This document shows positions 13,200 to 24,359 of a DNA stretch of 64,000 nt, piece by piece. How positions within the stretch are numbered: position 1 is the stretch's first letter; every line of letters starts with the position of its first letter. The DNA is from Agelaius tricolor (taxonomy: Eukaryota > Chordata > Aves > Passeriformes > Icteridae), in the NCBI GenBank assembly GCA_023055355.1, contig JALJCS010000009.1:46840501-46904500 (forward strand), given 5' to 3'. A program made the translations under genes and the position numbers. The notes below the pieces were generated by a model. The model ran no database searches. It saw only the letters and a program-made list of their open reading frames with translations, and was not told the DNA's origin.

Positions 13200-15360
13200 A
13201 TTTTGGTCATTATAAGTGAAAAAAAGCTAATTTTTCTGTAGAAATCATTAGCCTGGAAGAACAAGGAGAAAAAAAAACAGATGAATGATCAAATGAAAAT
13301 TGAAAAGAGTTAGTTTTGTCTCCAAGGAAGTCTAGGTGTCAACAATGCAAGTGAATAAAGGCTTCCAAGAACTGCATTTATGCAGTTTTTAGAACTTTCT
13401 GTTGCAAAATGGAAAAAATCGCCAAACAAATAAAAATCTACTTAGAATAAATAAAACTTTAGCTGTTATGGAATTAAAATTTCATTATGAAATTTTTAAT
13501 CTTTAATAAACTTACATACTATAAAAACAGTAAGAAAAAATGAAGAAAAAGTACTATAGAAATATTAAAAATCTTGAAGCTTACTTGTTTTAGCCATTAT
13601 CCTGCAGAAAATAAAATATCTTAGTTAAATTTTCTGCAAAATGCTTTGCTTTTCACAAGATTTCATTTCCTAGTAGAAGGCACTTCAAATAAAAATTTTC
13701 AAGTACTGCATGGAATTTATAGGGTTTGACAAACAGTACTTGTCTTGTACTTCAGGTTTCTGTGTCATCAAGAGCCACCATGACACAGATGAGCAATAAA
13801 ATAAACAGTGTTACTTCAGAATTGATTTTGGTTTTACAAAGATTTACAGATTGTTAGTAATTTTCCAACAAATCCATCTTTCACAGAGAAGTTTGAAACA
13901 TTGAGACTTCTAAGCAGTGCCAGCTGCTTTGAAAAACACATTTTGTGATCCTTTAAATTTAAAGGCTAATAAAATACAGATTCTGGGAGACGGAGAGCAG
14001 GCAGGGAGCTTCTGCCTTCTCTCTAAGCATGGATTATTGTAAAAAAAAAAAGGTGTTAGGATGGATCTCACAGCAGTGGGAAAGAAGAAAAGAGAGGGTA
14101 GGCAAACAACTGGGACAGTGTTGGGTCAAAATCCTTGAGTGACACCCTGAAGGAACATGGTGGCATTTCCCTGGGAGCCTGGTGCAGGACGGTGCGCTGC
14201 TGATCAGGATGTTCATTAACTAATTACTTCAAAAGTGTAAGAAAAATAATTAGTGAAGCTTATAGAAAAAAAAAAAAAAAGGAAAGAAAAGCTGCAACAA
14301 ATTCTTTAATGGTGATGATAATTCAAATTGCCCCAAAAAACGGGAAGCAGATTTTTTCATTGTTAGAAATTTTCCCATTTGAACGTGATAGTTTTTTAAT
14401 TTGAAAATATTCTAATTCAAACAAGATTCATTTAAGTCATAAGATACTTGATTTGTGAAACAACCAAACAAAAACAAGTAATGTCACCTTATTAATTAGC
14501 TAAATTAGTATTTCCTTTTAACTTTGCCTTTCTTTCTTCTTGGAGCTGGAGAACCAAGGCCCTGGCCCCTGCGTTTTCCACAAGAGCACACTGTACCAAA
14601 GATAAACCCCCCCCAGTTCTGTTGGGAAGAAAAGCTGAGTATTTATTTTGATTTTCTGGCTCCTGCTTATATGTTCTCAGCACTCAGGACTGGGAGGCAG
14701 TGCAGTCCATAGTACAGGGATGAGGGGATCCTTTATGTCATCCTGAGTGACAAGAATTTCTGTTATCCAGGTTGGACCTTTTGATCTCACCACAGCTCTT
14801 GTGTAAACCTCAGGACTTCCTTCACACAGACAAAATCAGAAAAACAAAATAAACCCCAGTTCCATCTCTATTTTGTTTCCAGTGAACTCTGTCTGTTTAA
14901 AGAAGAGATGACTGTTTTCCCAGAAAAGAATAAATATTCTGCTTGGAATTTATTTACTTTTAGGTGATATTGGCAGAGAGATTTTGCCCTTCAATTGAAA
15001 TTTCCATATGAAAGACTGAAACAATTAAAGAGTTCTTTACCTTTATCTTATTCCTACCTTGAATTGAAGAAATGTGTCTGTGAAGACACATTCTTAGTAA
15101 AAATCTGAGTTAAATACTGGAAAGACACCAAAGTTACCCAAACACCCTCTCTTTAGATGTCTGTGCTTCTCAGACTCATCAAGCTGTTTCCTCCTGTATT
15201 TCCTGGCAAAATACACCAAGGCAGAAATTAAATTGCCTCTCTTCCACTTGGAAAGCAAAAACCCACAAAAGTTTCTATTTTAATAGAAACCCTGTCCCTG
15301 TTCTGCCCAAACTTCAATGAGAAGCCCCCTGACACACGATCCAACCGTGGTTAAACACAT
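13200..15360. other. Gene-free AT-rich DNA
   Basis: Very AT-rich, with an A15 run at 14266-14280 and a shorter A run near 14041-14051. A 20-bp inverted repeat sits at 15271-15290: two 9-bp arms (GTTTCTATT and its complement) around a TT centre. No gene or transposon was recognised. Confidence 0.55.
15271..15290. repeat. Perfect 9-bp inverted repeat
   Basis: The arms GTTTCTATT and AATAGAAAC are exact reverse complements separated by two T residues. It is too short for a microRNA hairpin or transposon end. It may be a chance palindrome or a dimeric protein site. Confidence 0.7.
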
Positions 15361-15720
15361 CGGGGCAGGATGGCCCATGCCAGAGCCTGGAGTCACCAAG
15401 AGGAACCTGATTCCCTTTGTCCCTGGGTGCCACGGAGAGCTGATGTCATGGAATGCCTCTGAGGAGGAATAATACCATCAGCACTGTTTATTTAATTAGC
15501 AACCAGGGTAAAACCCTCCTAATGCAGCTTGATCAAGGGTCAGCTCCAGGGGCCTTTATCCGAGCCTGGGTAGCCTTCAGTGGCTGAGGCTTAATAATAA
15601 TCTCTAGACTTCAATTTCCTACTAATAAAGGGTAATATAATGTAGGGTAAGCCCTCTTATTTGTTCAGATCTTTTTAACCACTGAGGAGCTAATATGCAA
15701 CAACTGAACAAACAGTGGCC
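15360..15720. promoter_or_regulatory. Candidate conserved non-coding island
   Basis: Moderate-GC sequence with a mixture of AT-rich cores (TTTAATTAGC near 15490, several TAATAA words at 15590-15640) and GC-rich spacers. It lacks the long A/T runs of neighbouring DNA. The retained CpGs near 15345-15362 and 15560 fit constrained sequence. The enhancer reading is an inference from composition. Confidence 0.28.
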
Positions 15721-16234
15721 ACACAGGTTTCATTTTTAGAAGCACAGATGACCTCTGATGAAAGAAATGATCAGTCAAGCTCTGAGGCAAGGATGGAAAG
15801 CCAGCTAGAAAATGCATTCTCTTTTTTTTTTTTTCTTTTTGCTGTGCACCAAAAGAAATGTTACTTTTAAATAATCATTTATGATATCAAGTGAAATTGC
15901 TTGACAATAACTGAGGAGTTATTACACCACAAAACTTTTAATGAATTTGTGTTCTAGGGTCCTAATGAACATCACAAGTGTATTTTACTAACTAGAGTCT
16001 GTGGAAATCTCTGCAGTTGTTACATTTCATTTGTGATGCAGCTGCTGAAGCCTGAACATTGTCTCTGTACAATTCTAATACCACCTAAGCTTCACTGTGT
16101 TGTTTACTGCCACACACACTATCCCAAATATCTGCCAAAGTTTAATCTGCCTCGGGAAACTCCTGCCTATGCAGCTCAAATACAAAAGATTTTTCCCACT
16201 ACAGAAAAACATGATTAAACCATGATTTTGCTCC

Positions 16235-16264
16235 TTTTTTTTTCCTTTTTTTTTTTTTTTTTTT
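16235..16264. repeat. T9-CC-T19 tract
   Basis: Nine T residues, two C, then nineteen T. On the minus strand this could be a poly-A tail, but no AATAAA signal or recognisable retroposed body lies beside it in the required orientation. It is therefore recorded as low complexity. Confidence 0.75.
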
Positions 16265-17171
16265 AAATTCCAAACTCTAGATACTGCAGTAGCCTCCAGA
16301 TGTCAGGGCCAATTTCAGCACAAATGCAAGAGAGCAGAGACATGTCCAACAAGCCAACTTGCTGGAGGGGGGAAGTATTTCTCTTTAATCCAGGATTTTT
16401 AAGAATGTGTTCCAATTTTTTTTCTTCTTGAAACTTGTGGGGTTTTGTTTCCAGTGCACCCACAGGTGTCTGAGTTTAGCTTGCAGTTCTTCGCTTGCCC
16501 ACCATTCTCTGGATGCCTCCTTCCTCACCTTTCTTCTTAATTTGCCACCTTCTAACTTACCTGGGTGGTTGCTCTGAGGTCACCCTCAGGGGTGACCCTG
16601 AATTCCCACTTCAGAATTTTAATCCACTGTGTCTTTTTCTCTGGGGTGAGTGATCAATACTGAGAGTCAGATTTATGTCCCTCTAAATGTATCAGTTGTG
16701 AAATAACCATTGCTGTATTATCAGGAAAGAGGTGCAATAAAAACAATGCTATTATGGTTTTATTCCTCTCTGATCAAAATAAATTTGAAGACAAAGTTGT
16801 TAAAATCAAATATTGAAAATAATTGTAAATATGCTGTAGTATTTTATCTACACGATTCTTTTTACCTGTGCATAGAAAGAAAGAGAAGCAAATTAAAGAA
16901 TATGGGCTCCAGTGAAGAGGAAATGTAAATCCTATTAATGCTTATAGGAATTACACATACACATTTAAAGGGCAGTATAGAAGACCTTTAAATTGATTAC
17001 CTAACAAATGGCTGTAAAATGAGAATAATTTTTTTTCAAACACTACATGACTCTATTTCAAACTACACATTTCATGGATTTTACAGCCCAGGAAGCAGAG
17101 TTTGTAAAGGTTATAAAAATGTGAAAAATATAGAACAATGGACAATAGCACAAAAACTTAGTGTTTACCAA

Positions 17172-17186
17172 AATAATAATAATAAT
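17172..17186 (+). repeat. (AAT)5 microsatellite
   Basis: Five perfect AAT units. This is a short trinucleotide microsatellite and may vary between individuals. Confidence 0.85.
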
Positions 17187-18159
17187 CATCACTAAAAACT
17201 ATGGTTAATTCAACATCAATAAAATAGGTGACAATATGGTTGTAATCAACCAGGCAGGGGAACTGTACTGGATAAAGAGGGAAGCTCTGGTGGTAGTAAA
17301 GTAACTTAAAAGCACCTACTTAACAGGCCAAAGAAATTACACAGCAGCAAAGCTATGGAACATATCTGGGAAACCTTTTGAGAAGTCCAATATTGGTGCA
17401 AACAGCAAAAATCCTGCAGCATGTGAGAGAGAGGGAGAAGGGCACAAAGGGGTGAAATTATATCAAATCTCTCATTTAACAAAAATATGATCTGAAGGCA
17501 CCTGATGAAATTCAGTGACTCTGACAACCTCATGCTTATTTTTTCCTGAAAACATCCTCTAATGGTGCAGAATTCTCAGCATTCTATTCTCATTCTTCCC
17601 TTGCAGCAACATAAGAAGGATTATTTAGCATATTGGCAGGAGCAAATGCCTTGCCAATTCCTTCCAGAAAAGTTTGATTCCAATGAATCCTGACACAGTG
17701 AGAATTTAGATTATTTCAGATAAGGTTACTGACAAGGTATTTAAGGGTACATACTCTCTTCAAACCTCTTGATAGCACAGCAGTTTGCTTTCTGTTCATG
17801 CATTTCATAAAAGTTTTTTGTTATCAGCACCACCCACCTCTCATCCCAACCCTTCTCTTTCATATCTTCTATTCCTCCATGCTATGAATTTCTGGTCCTC
17901 ATTCTGACTGGTTTCTACAAAGGCATTATCAATATTTTTTCCTCTCATCTTCAGATTGACACCATTTCTCGTTAGTGACCTGCAGTTGGATTCCCACCCT
18001 CCCATCCCCCTCTGATGGCAAGCAGGAAACTTTCCCCAGACAGATCCTCAGCCAGCAATGATGGAATAAAACTGTTACATCACCTCCCATCCTTCCAGAG
18101 CTCCTAAGCCCTTTCTGCTTCATTTTTCACTGTCATTGGCATGGCATAGACAGTGACTT

Positions 18160-18860
18160 GCTAGATTGGAAGAGGTTGCATTGCACATTAATAAAGAACT
18201 AGCTAAAGTAATTAGCTAAGGACTGATTGCATCCTATGTCCTCAAATGCTGTAATCAGCCTTCAAAAGCAGGCACAAACAGCATCAAATCATTGCAATAC
18301 TTGGGAAAAGAAAAAAAATCTCTAATAAAATAACCCAACTAAAACCCACAGGCAGTCTTTTCTCAGTCTTGCTTAATAAGCTACAAATTTATTCCTTGAC
18401 AAAAAGCAAATCCTATGATCACATATAAAATGGGTGAATTAAGCATTTACTTATAACACAATGCAGGATGTTTCTTACATGTAATATTTGTACATAAAAA
18501 TATCATTATCATTGAGTTGTGCAGGTCAAAGAGATGTCCAGGTTAAAATATCCTGTGGAATTTGGACTGCAAACCTCTGCTTTTCAAATTGTTGACTTTC
18601 TGCAATGCAAAACGAAATAAACATGAAGTCCTGTATTGCTTGCACAATCAGATCATTAGATAATTAAAACAACAAAAGACACGCAGAAATATTGGCTATA
18701 GATGTAAATCAATTACTCCAGAAGCAATTACTTTGGATCTAAATTAGCCAGGGTTATATGGGAGATATATAATATTCAATTTGCTGTATGACTCTGGCAT
18801 AAATCCAGACAGCAGCAGCAGCAAACAAAAGTCACCACTTCTCATTCAAGGTAAGGAACA
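18160..18860. promoter_or_regulatory. Candidate conserved non-coding block
   Basis: A 700-bp block, AT-rich yet low in homopolymers, with repeated TAATTA/ATTAG/AATTAG homeodomain-type cores. Examples are the TTAGCTAA palindrome near 18209-18216 and TAATTAAAA near 18661. It also has a TTGCTTGCACAAT-like C/EBP or POU-type stretch near 18637. The right end, about 18813-18822, contains a CAG-type short repeat. A good splice-donor word (AAG followed by GTAAGG) occurs at 18851. The density of developmental-factor words suggests an enhancer, but conservation was not measured. Confidence 0.3.
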
Positions 18861-20580
18861 ACCCAATCACTCTCTGCTGGTGACTCCAGCTTTCAAGAAA
18901 AGATGTAATTAGTGCTGCAACAAGTTCTGGCATGGAAAGAAAATTGTCCCATCCCAATTCAACTCAGAATGAAAAGAGCTGACCAGAAGGCAGAATGAGA
19001 ACTGGGATCACAAACCCTTCCAGGAGAAGACAAAGTGAGGGAGGGAAGATTTCTTTCAAAAGTGTTTCCTCTATTTTGGAAAGCTCCATCTATTTGCTCA
19101 TGGCAAAATTCACTGCAACATTCATGTTTCCTTTTTTCCCAATCTGAACGTGTGCTACATTTCTTATGCCTTTTTACAATCTGCTGCTTGGCCCCCAAAC
19201 CCCTCAGTTACTGCCCTGCTCAGAGCAAAGCTGGGATTTTTTGCATTAGGGATGCTCAGGGTTCAGTACCTGGTGAAGAGCTTTGGGCAGTATTTTCTGT
19301 TGTTAAGGAGGACCTTACACAGGCTGTGCTCTGGAATTTTCAGAGGAAAAATTTGCATTTTCACCTGATTACAAAAAAAAACAATTAAAAACCTTAGTCT
19401 ACAGCTATAAAAAAAAGTCTTTGCTTTCTCAGCCAGTCACCCAGATTTGGCAAGGGGTGCTCTGGCACACAGCCCAAGTGCACCAGGGAAAATCTTCACC
19501 ATCAATTTCAAGTCACTTTCCATGAGGGGAACTGCACAATGAATGGGTTTTATTCTCCAAAAGCAAAAACCAGCTGCAGCTCTAAGAGCTCTGAAGGTTG
19601 GTTGATGTTACTCCTTCCCCAGAAGGAGAAGTCTCTGTAAGTGACTGCTGAGAACACAATCCAGAGGTATAGCTGGCCATTATCAGGGCAGGTAAAACAC
19701 ACTCACATCAGTTGTAGGACATTTACAATCTCTCCCATGTCCCCAAGTGCTTCAAAGAGCTACATAATTTCAGATAAAAAAATAATTTTTGTGTCAGGCA
19801 AATGCAAATCTAAAGTCACAGTCAAGCCTTTTCTGTTTGGTGGGAAGCCCAGTGGAGCCAATATGAAGTTTCATTTTAATTCTCCCTCAGAGTGAGAGGA
19901 TGTGGGGGAAAAGAGAAGAGTTTGGATCTATGGTCAGAAGAAAATAAAGGTAATAAAATCCTACAAAAGGAGAAGGGTAATAGCTGCAGCTCATCAAAAA
20001 GAAAATTGCCCAAAATACCATAAGTACTTCTAAGAAAACCTCAAATCCCCCTTAAGAACTTAAAATAGGACAAATCTGGGGTTGGAGTTGTTCCGAATAT
20101 CTTAGTCTGTGCTGCTAAATCAACTCTCTTTCAGTGCACATTTAATCTGCCCCTCTATAAACAAACATTTGGGTGAGTGAAGTTCAAGGACAGGGCAGGG
20201 ATGCAAGAAGGTTCAGTTTTGGGAGCAGATCTCTCCAAAACAGTAATTTCAAGACAGGCTTTGGAGAGCTAGACCCTTCTAACACACTAAATGAAATAAT
20301 CTATTAATCAGGGGGACAGAAGCTTCTGTCATGCCTGTGTCTCACCCCCCCCCCCCCCACCTCCTGATGAGGGGAGTCTGAGCAAAAAGCCCCCATCCTT
20401 GATCCTGTGCAACTACTGGAAAAACAAATTACCAAGCTAGGAATGTGAGAGAAAGAGCAATTAAATTTTCCCCCACTTTTTTAATCAAGGACTGTTTTGC
20501 CTCTGGGGCTTGGAGGGATAGGAAATCAGGCTTTTCAAGCTTCTGCAGAGTAGGCTTTGGAAAATATCTGTAGCAGATAT
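18860..20580. other. Gene-free DNA with poly-C run
   Basis: No gene recognised. Open frames of 117 and 72 codons at 19035-19388 overlap each other in two frames and show nothing familiar. The C14 run at 20345-20358 is the only striking low-complexity element. Confidence 0.55.
20345..20358. repeat. C14 homopolymer
   Basis: Fourteen consecutive C residues, unusual in this AT-rich setting. Long C runs are prone to replication slippage and to sequencing or assembly error, so the exact length is uncertain. Confidence 0.8.
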
Positions 20581-20990
20581 CCCCGTCCTTTACAGATTGT
20601 GCTCTGCCCTTTTTCCTTTCCCTTATGGGCACACGTGTGGGGGAAGATTTGTTAGACCTTAAACTTGTCACAAATGTAGTTGCTAACCATTTACCCCGGT
20701 GTTCAGACGCTCTCTCGATTGCTTTCCCCAGTAATTACTCAGTGGGAATGTCACAGCGAGCTCCATAAGTTACAGCTAATCACTCTTAAGTGCTGGAAGC
20801 AGGACTGTATTTGTGCAAAGAAACAGCAATCAAATACGGTAAGCAGATGGCTGCTCCTTGTCCTGTTACCACACTGAGCACAACAGATTAAGCCATGATG
20901 GATTTATCAGCACTGATGGATACATTAACACCATAAGCTTTTATGGAATAAATAGCTCCTGACATCTCGTCATAACTTCTGATGCCCCAA
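20580..20990. promoter_or_regulatory. Candidate regulatory island with E-box
   Basis: Eight CpGs survive in about 390 bp, well above the surrounding density. A canonical CACGTG E-box lies at 20632-20637 inside the palindrome ACACGTGT. Homeodomain-type TAATTAC and CTAATCA words follow at 20730-20785. A splice-donor-like word (ACG followed by GTAAGC) is at 20839. Together this looks like an enhancer or a minor promoter. No transcript evidence exists in the sequence itself, and no coding exon is identified. Confidence 0.32.
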
Positions 20991-21099
20991 TTTTTCAAAA
21001 TCTGGGTTGGTTTTTCTTTCCTTTTTTTTCTTTCTTTTTTTGAAATGAAATCATAGCTGTTTCCAACAAAGTCTGCAGGTTTTTCTATGTTCTCCTTAA

Positions 21100-21153
21100 G
21101 AGCTGCATCTCAGCATCTTATATTATGAGCTGCATCTCAGCATCTTATATTAT
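21100..21153 (+). repeat. Perfect 27-bp tandem duplication
   Basis: A 27-bp unit beginning GAGCTGCATCTCAGC occurs twice in immediate succession with no mismatch (21100-21126 and 21127-21153), and the next two bases also match. The lack of divergence indicates a recent slippage or duplication event, or a polymorphic minisatellite with two copies. No function is implied. Confidence 0.92.
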
Positions 21154-21519
21154 GAAAGACACCATTAAAACCTCAGAGGCAGTTGAAGAAATCCATAGCA
21201 TTTCTCTCAATCATAAATTCAGTATTCTACAAGCTTTGTGACAATCAATTCTTGTAATTGATAAGTGCCAGTATTTTAAACTCATGAAAGCATAAGCTGA
21301 TTTGCCATATCTCGAGAATAACATATGATATTATGCAAACAGCAGTAAAACAAACATAAGTATCCAAACGCTTTTTCTTCCTGATTTATAGGCTGACCTG
21401 CAGGCTGGGGCAATGCATTTGAAGGCTTAACTGCTATTTTGCAATCCTAGCAGAAAACATACCCTCAGATTTTTCAAAAGCCCTCATCTTGTGAGATGCA
21501 GAAGGGATAAAAAGTAAAG

Positions 21520-22290
21520 CAATTTTTGAGGAATGTGGGTGTCAGCTGCCGGGGCTGCTGTCAGCAAATGAGCAGGGAAATGTTTAATGGGTGCATGGGT
21601 GCACTGACACTTCAAGCCAGGCTCTGAGCAGCCACAGCCACCCTACAAAGGCTGCAATGGGTGTTAATTTCTAGTCCTGCTGCCTCCAGAAAAGCAGAGT
21701 GCTGGCTGATTAAACTGCAACCAAGCTGTTAGCAAACCCCTGTACTCTCTGGGGACAGCAGGCATTTTGGGGTTCCTATTCAGGAGCTCTCAGTGGGAGA
21801 AAACAGGCAGAATATCCCATTCAGTGTCACCAGTGAGAGCCAGCTGCCTGTGTGTGTGCACTGCTGCACCTTGTCCACTCCTCCCTTCCTGTGAGTTCCT
21901 GCACAGGTCATCAGCCTGGCGTCTGCTAATTGCCTGTCTGCAGTCCAGGTTTTAATCACCTGATCCATCAGAAGCCCTTCTTCCCCTGCCTGTATTCATC
22001 TTGTCAGTTAGTGACATCTTTTGTAATGAAAGCAGCAGATCTATTGATAGCATCCCTCAACAGAGTGGAAGGCATCCTGCATTAGCTTTGTCTCCTAAAC
22101 CAGCCTGTTCTATTACAATTGACCTTCTCCTCTTGATTACCACACAAATCACAGTCCTCTCCCCACTCCTCCCCCTGCTTCCCTTCCCTCCCACCCCCCA
22201 GTGTCTCAGATTATTTTTTCTGTAGCCATTCAATTGCCTGACTGCAGCTGGTAATTGGATTCATGTTTGGAGCGCAGCTTTCTATGTACA
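21520..22290. promoter_or_regulatory. Candidate conserved non-coding block
   Basis: Moderate-GC DNA without transposon signature. Between 21915 and 22140 it is rich in words such as CTAATTGCC, TTTTAATCACCTGATCC and ATTACAATTGACC, which resemble homeodomain, E-box (CACCTG) and SOX sites. The stretch 22126-22200 is a polypyrimidine tract. The left part (21540-21760) has CpG and GC-rich words. Enhancer identity is inferred from motif density. Confidence 0.3.
22152..22200 (+). repeat. Polypyrimidine tract
   Basis: Almost pure C/T on the plus strand, with only single purine interruptions. Such tracts can form triplex (H-DNA) structure when mirror-symmetric, but no clear mirror repeat is seen. It could also serve as a pyrimidine tract near a splice acceptor, but no exon is apparent after it. 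Confidence 0.6.
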
Positions 22291-22911
22291 AGTCTGGAAT
22301 AATTCAAGTAGGACCCTGGCCTAGGGCTGAGGCCATATGTGAAATTCAGATTTGAGTCTTTAAAATCTGGACTACCCTGAGAGAGGTATAATCCACTTAG
22401 CAGCACAAAATCCTGTCCTGTTTGGAACCTGCATTTACTCTCCTCTCTGGAAGTTAAATTTCCCTTCACTACTCTTTAAAGGTATTAAGGGCAAGGCACT
22501 TGGTGAAATGTAAAAGTGATGTTACTTTGGCAGCTGTCTTGACTCACTCTAGGAAACAATTTGAGCAGTTTTCATGATAACACAATAATTAAGCACCATA
22601 AAAAAAATAATAACCCAACCTGACAGCATTCTTTGTGTGTACAGCAAACCATGGTGTCTCCAGAGTCTGAAACTCACCACTGGGACCAAGCTCAGCGTAA
22701 CCAAGCTGTTACACTGAAAACCTTAAATGCAGTTAGTGGTGTCAGTTTTCCTGCCACACATATTGTACAATTTCAGCACCAATTTACTCACCTGAAGTTA
22801 AATAATAGGGAAATGAAATGCAGTCATGTTCATCCTGCTGGAGCTCTGAGGTGTGCAGTTTCTCCCTCTATGCCTCTCAGAGAACCAGCCCTAGATTTCG
22901 TAATGACTATT

Positions 22912-23095
22912 AACTAAGCTTATAGAATTCAATTTACCAACAACATTTAAGGCTCCTGAAACATTAAAAAAAAAAGCCATAATCTCCTCTTTCAGTGTTC
23001 ACATCATGAGAAGGAAGTAGCTGTGCTTCCATCCATGGTGTCAAGTTTCCTACAAGTTTCCAGCTCTCCAAAACACAAGAGATTTCCTAATCTCC
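22912..23095 (+). repeat. Diverged local duplicate, copy A
   Basis: About 180 bp that aligns collinearly with 24130-24310, by eye at roughly three-quarters identity with small gaps. Shared landmarks in order are TAAGCT, AGAATTCAA, CAACAACA, CCTGAAAC, AGTGTTC, GAGAAGGAA, CCATCCATGGTGTCA and AGAGATTTCCTAAT. The two copies are in the same orientation, 1.2 kb apart. It may be an old local duplication, or two insertions of a repeat family I do not recognise. No ends such as terminal inverted repeats are visible. Confidence 0.8.
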
Positions 23096-23388
23096 TAATC
23101 AAGAGTTTAGAAATTAGGCTCAGGTACTATTATATGCTCTCCATTAAAGTATTTTCTTCTGAAATCAGTCCATTACTTGAGTTACTCAGTGTGTTCCAGT
23201 TTGAGACCAGGCTTCCACCTTTACCCCTCTGTTTTTGCTGCCAGGGGAGCAGAGAGCTTTGAAAGCTCCTGTGCTGCCTCCCAGCTGTGTGGTTGTACAG
23301 GTGGACACCAAAGGTGCCTTCACAGACTGTCAATCAATGAAACAATCAGCCTCAAGCAACTCTTTTTGGCCTCCACATCTTCCAGAAT

Positions 23389-23424
23389 ATCTTAAGAAAA
23401 TCTTTCATCTTAAGAAAATATTTC
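23389..23424 (+). repeat. 18-bp tandem repeat, two copies
   Basis: The unit ATCTTAAGAAAATCTTTC is repeated immediately with one substitution. It lies between the two copies of the larger 180-bp duplication, in a patch that seems prone to local duplication. Confidence 0.85.
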
Positions 23425-23474
23425 AAAGTTTTGACATTTGACTGAGGGGTCATCTCATAGCAACAGAGCAGCTT

Positions 23475-23560
23475 TTGATTTTTCTGGTGATAAAGCACCT
23501 GCCTGAGACGTGGAGGATCTGGGTTATGCTTCCAGCTGTTCTGGATTCAGAGCAAACTGG
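23475..23560 (+). repeat. tRNA-derived SINE-like relic
   Basis: The stretch resembles a decayed tRNA gene head. It has an A-box-like TGGTGATAAAGC, an anticodon-region-like CACCTGCCTGAGACG, then a B-box-like GGGTTATGCTTCCAG. Known amniote tRNA-derived SINEs have this arrangement. The B box has lost the canonical GGTTCGAATCC form, so it is not a functional tRNA or polymerase III promoter. The exact SINE family cannot be named from sequence alone. Confidence 0.4.
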
Positions 23561-24129
23561 GAGCACAGGGGCCTCTTGACATCCCAAAATGTGTTCTTTC
23601 TGCCCTGCCAAAATCAGCTTGGCTGCTCCATTCCTGCAAGCAACTCTTCTGCATTTAGCATGTGCACATTCTGCAATTCCTGGTGAGGTGCACGGAGCTC
23701 AAAGCAGCTCCTTGAAACTCCCCTATGGAAAATTCAACTCCCCCTTGTTCACATTTCGCTCCATGTTCATTTCCAGGCCAAAATGAACTAAATTTTCTGG
23801 CCAAAAACATCACCCAAGGTGACAGATTCCTGCAACAATGTTCCTTTGGACAACTTTTCATTTCCAAATGGCTTTTCTCCAGGGAAGGGTAGCTCTGGAG
23901 CAGCACACCACCTCAGGGATCAACCCAAATTTGCCAAAGTGCCACCAGAATAAGAGAAGAACTTGAAATCGGTTAATTTTTTCTTCTCCTCCCCTCCAAG
24001 GCTCCTGCATAAATTTGATTGCTGCCATCTCTTCCTTCACTAAAAGACTAAACTTTAGGTTGATAATGGTCACCTGAGCCCTTTGGCTCATGTTATCTAT
24101 TTGCACCAAGGTGAGAAATTAAACTGCTT

Positions 24130-24312
24130 ACTAAGCTGACAGAATTCAACTTATCAACAACACTCAAGATTCCTGAAACCTTAAATAAAGAAAAAATTGC
24201 TGTATTTTCTACTTTTAGTGTTCCCATCACGAGAAGGAAATAGATGTTGTCTCCATCCATGGTGTCAGTTTTCTACAGCTCACCTCTTAAAAACACCAGA
24301 GATTTCCTAATA
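24130..24312 (+). repeat. Diverged local duplicate, copy B
   Basis: Second copy of the 180-bp unit found at 22912-23095, in the same orientation. It ends with the shared AGAGATTTCCTAAT. Shortly after, at 24337-24354, lies an 18-T homopolymer that copy A lacks. Divergence between copies, including several small indels, shows the duplication is old. Confidence 0.8.
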
Positions 24313-24336
24313 ATTTTTGAACTGCTGATTTCTGAC

Positions 24337-24354
24337 TTTTTTTTTTTTTTTTTT
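24337..24354. repeat. T18 homopolymer
   Basis: An uninterrupted run of 18 T residues just beyond duplicate copy B. It could be the reversed poly-A tail of a decayed retroposon or simple slippage. No body with a polyadenylation signal is recognised. Confidence 0.8.
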
Positions 24355-24359
24355 AACCT

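Larger units (their letters stand above)
15720..18160. other. Gene-free DNA with long T tract
   Basis: Plain AT-rich DNA. It holds a T13 run at 15822-15834, the long T tract at 16235-16264 and an (AAT)5 microsatellite at 17172-17186. No coding or RNA gene is seen. Confidence 0.55.

Noticed and set aside
16235..16264. Long T tract as a reversed poly-A tail of a retropseudogene
   Set aside because: No polyadenylation signal, gene-like body or flanking duplication could be found.
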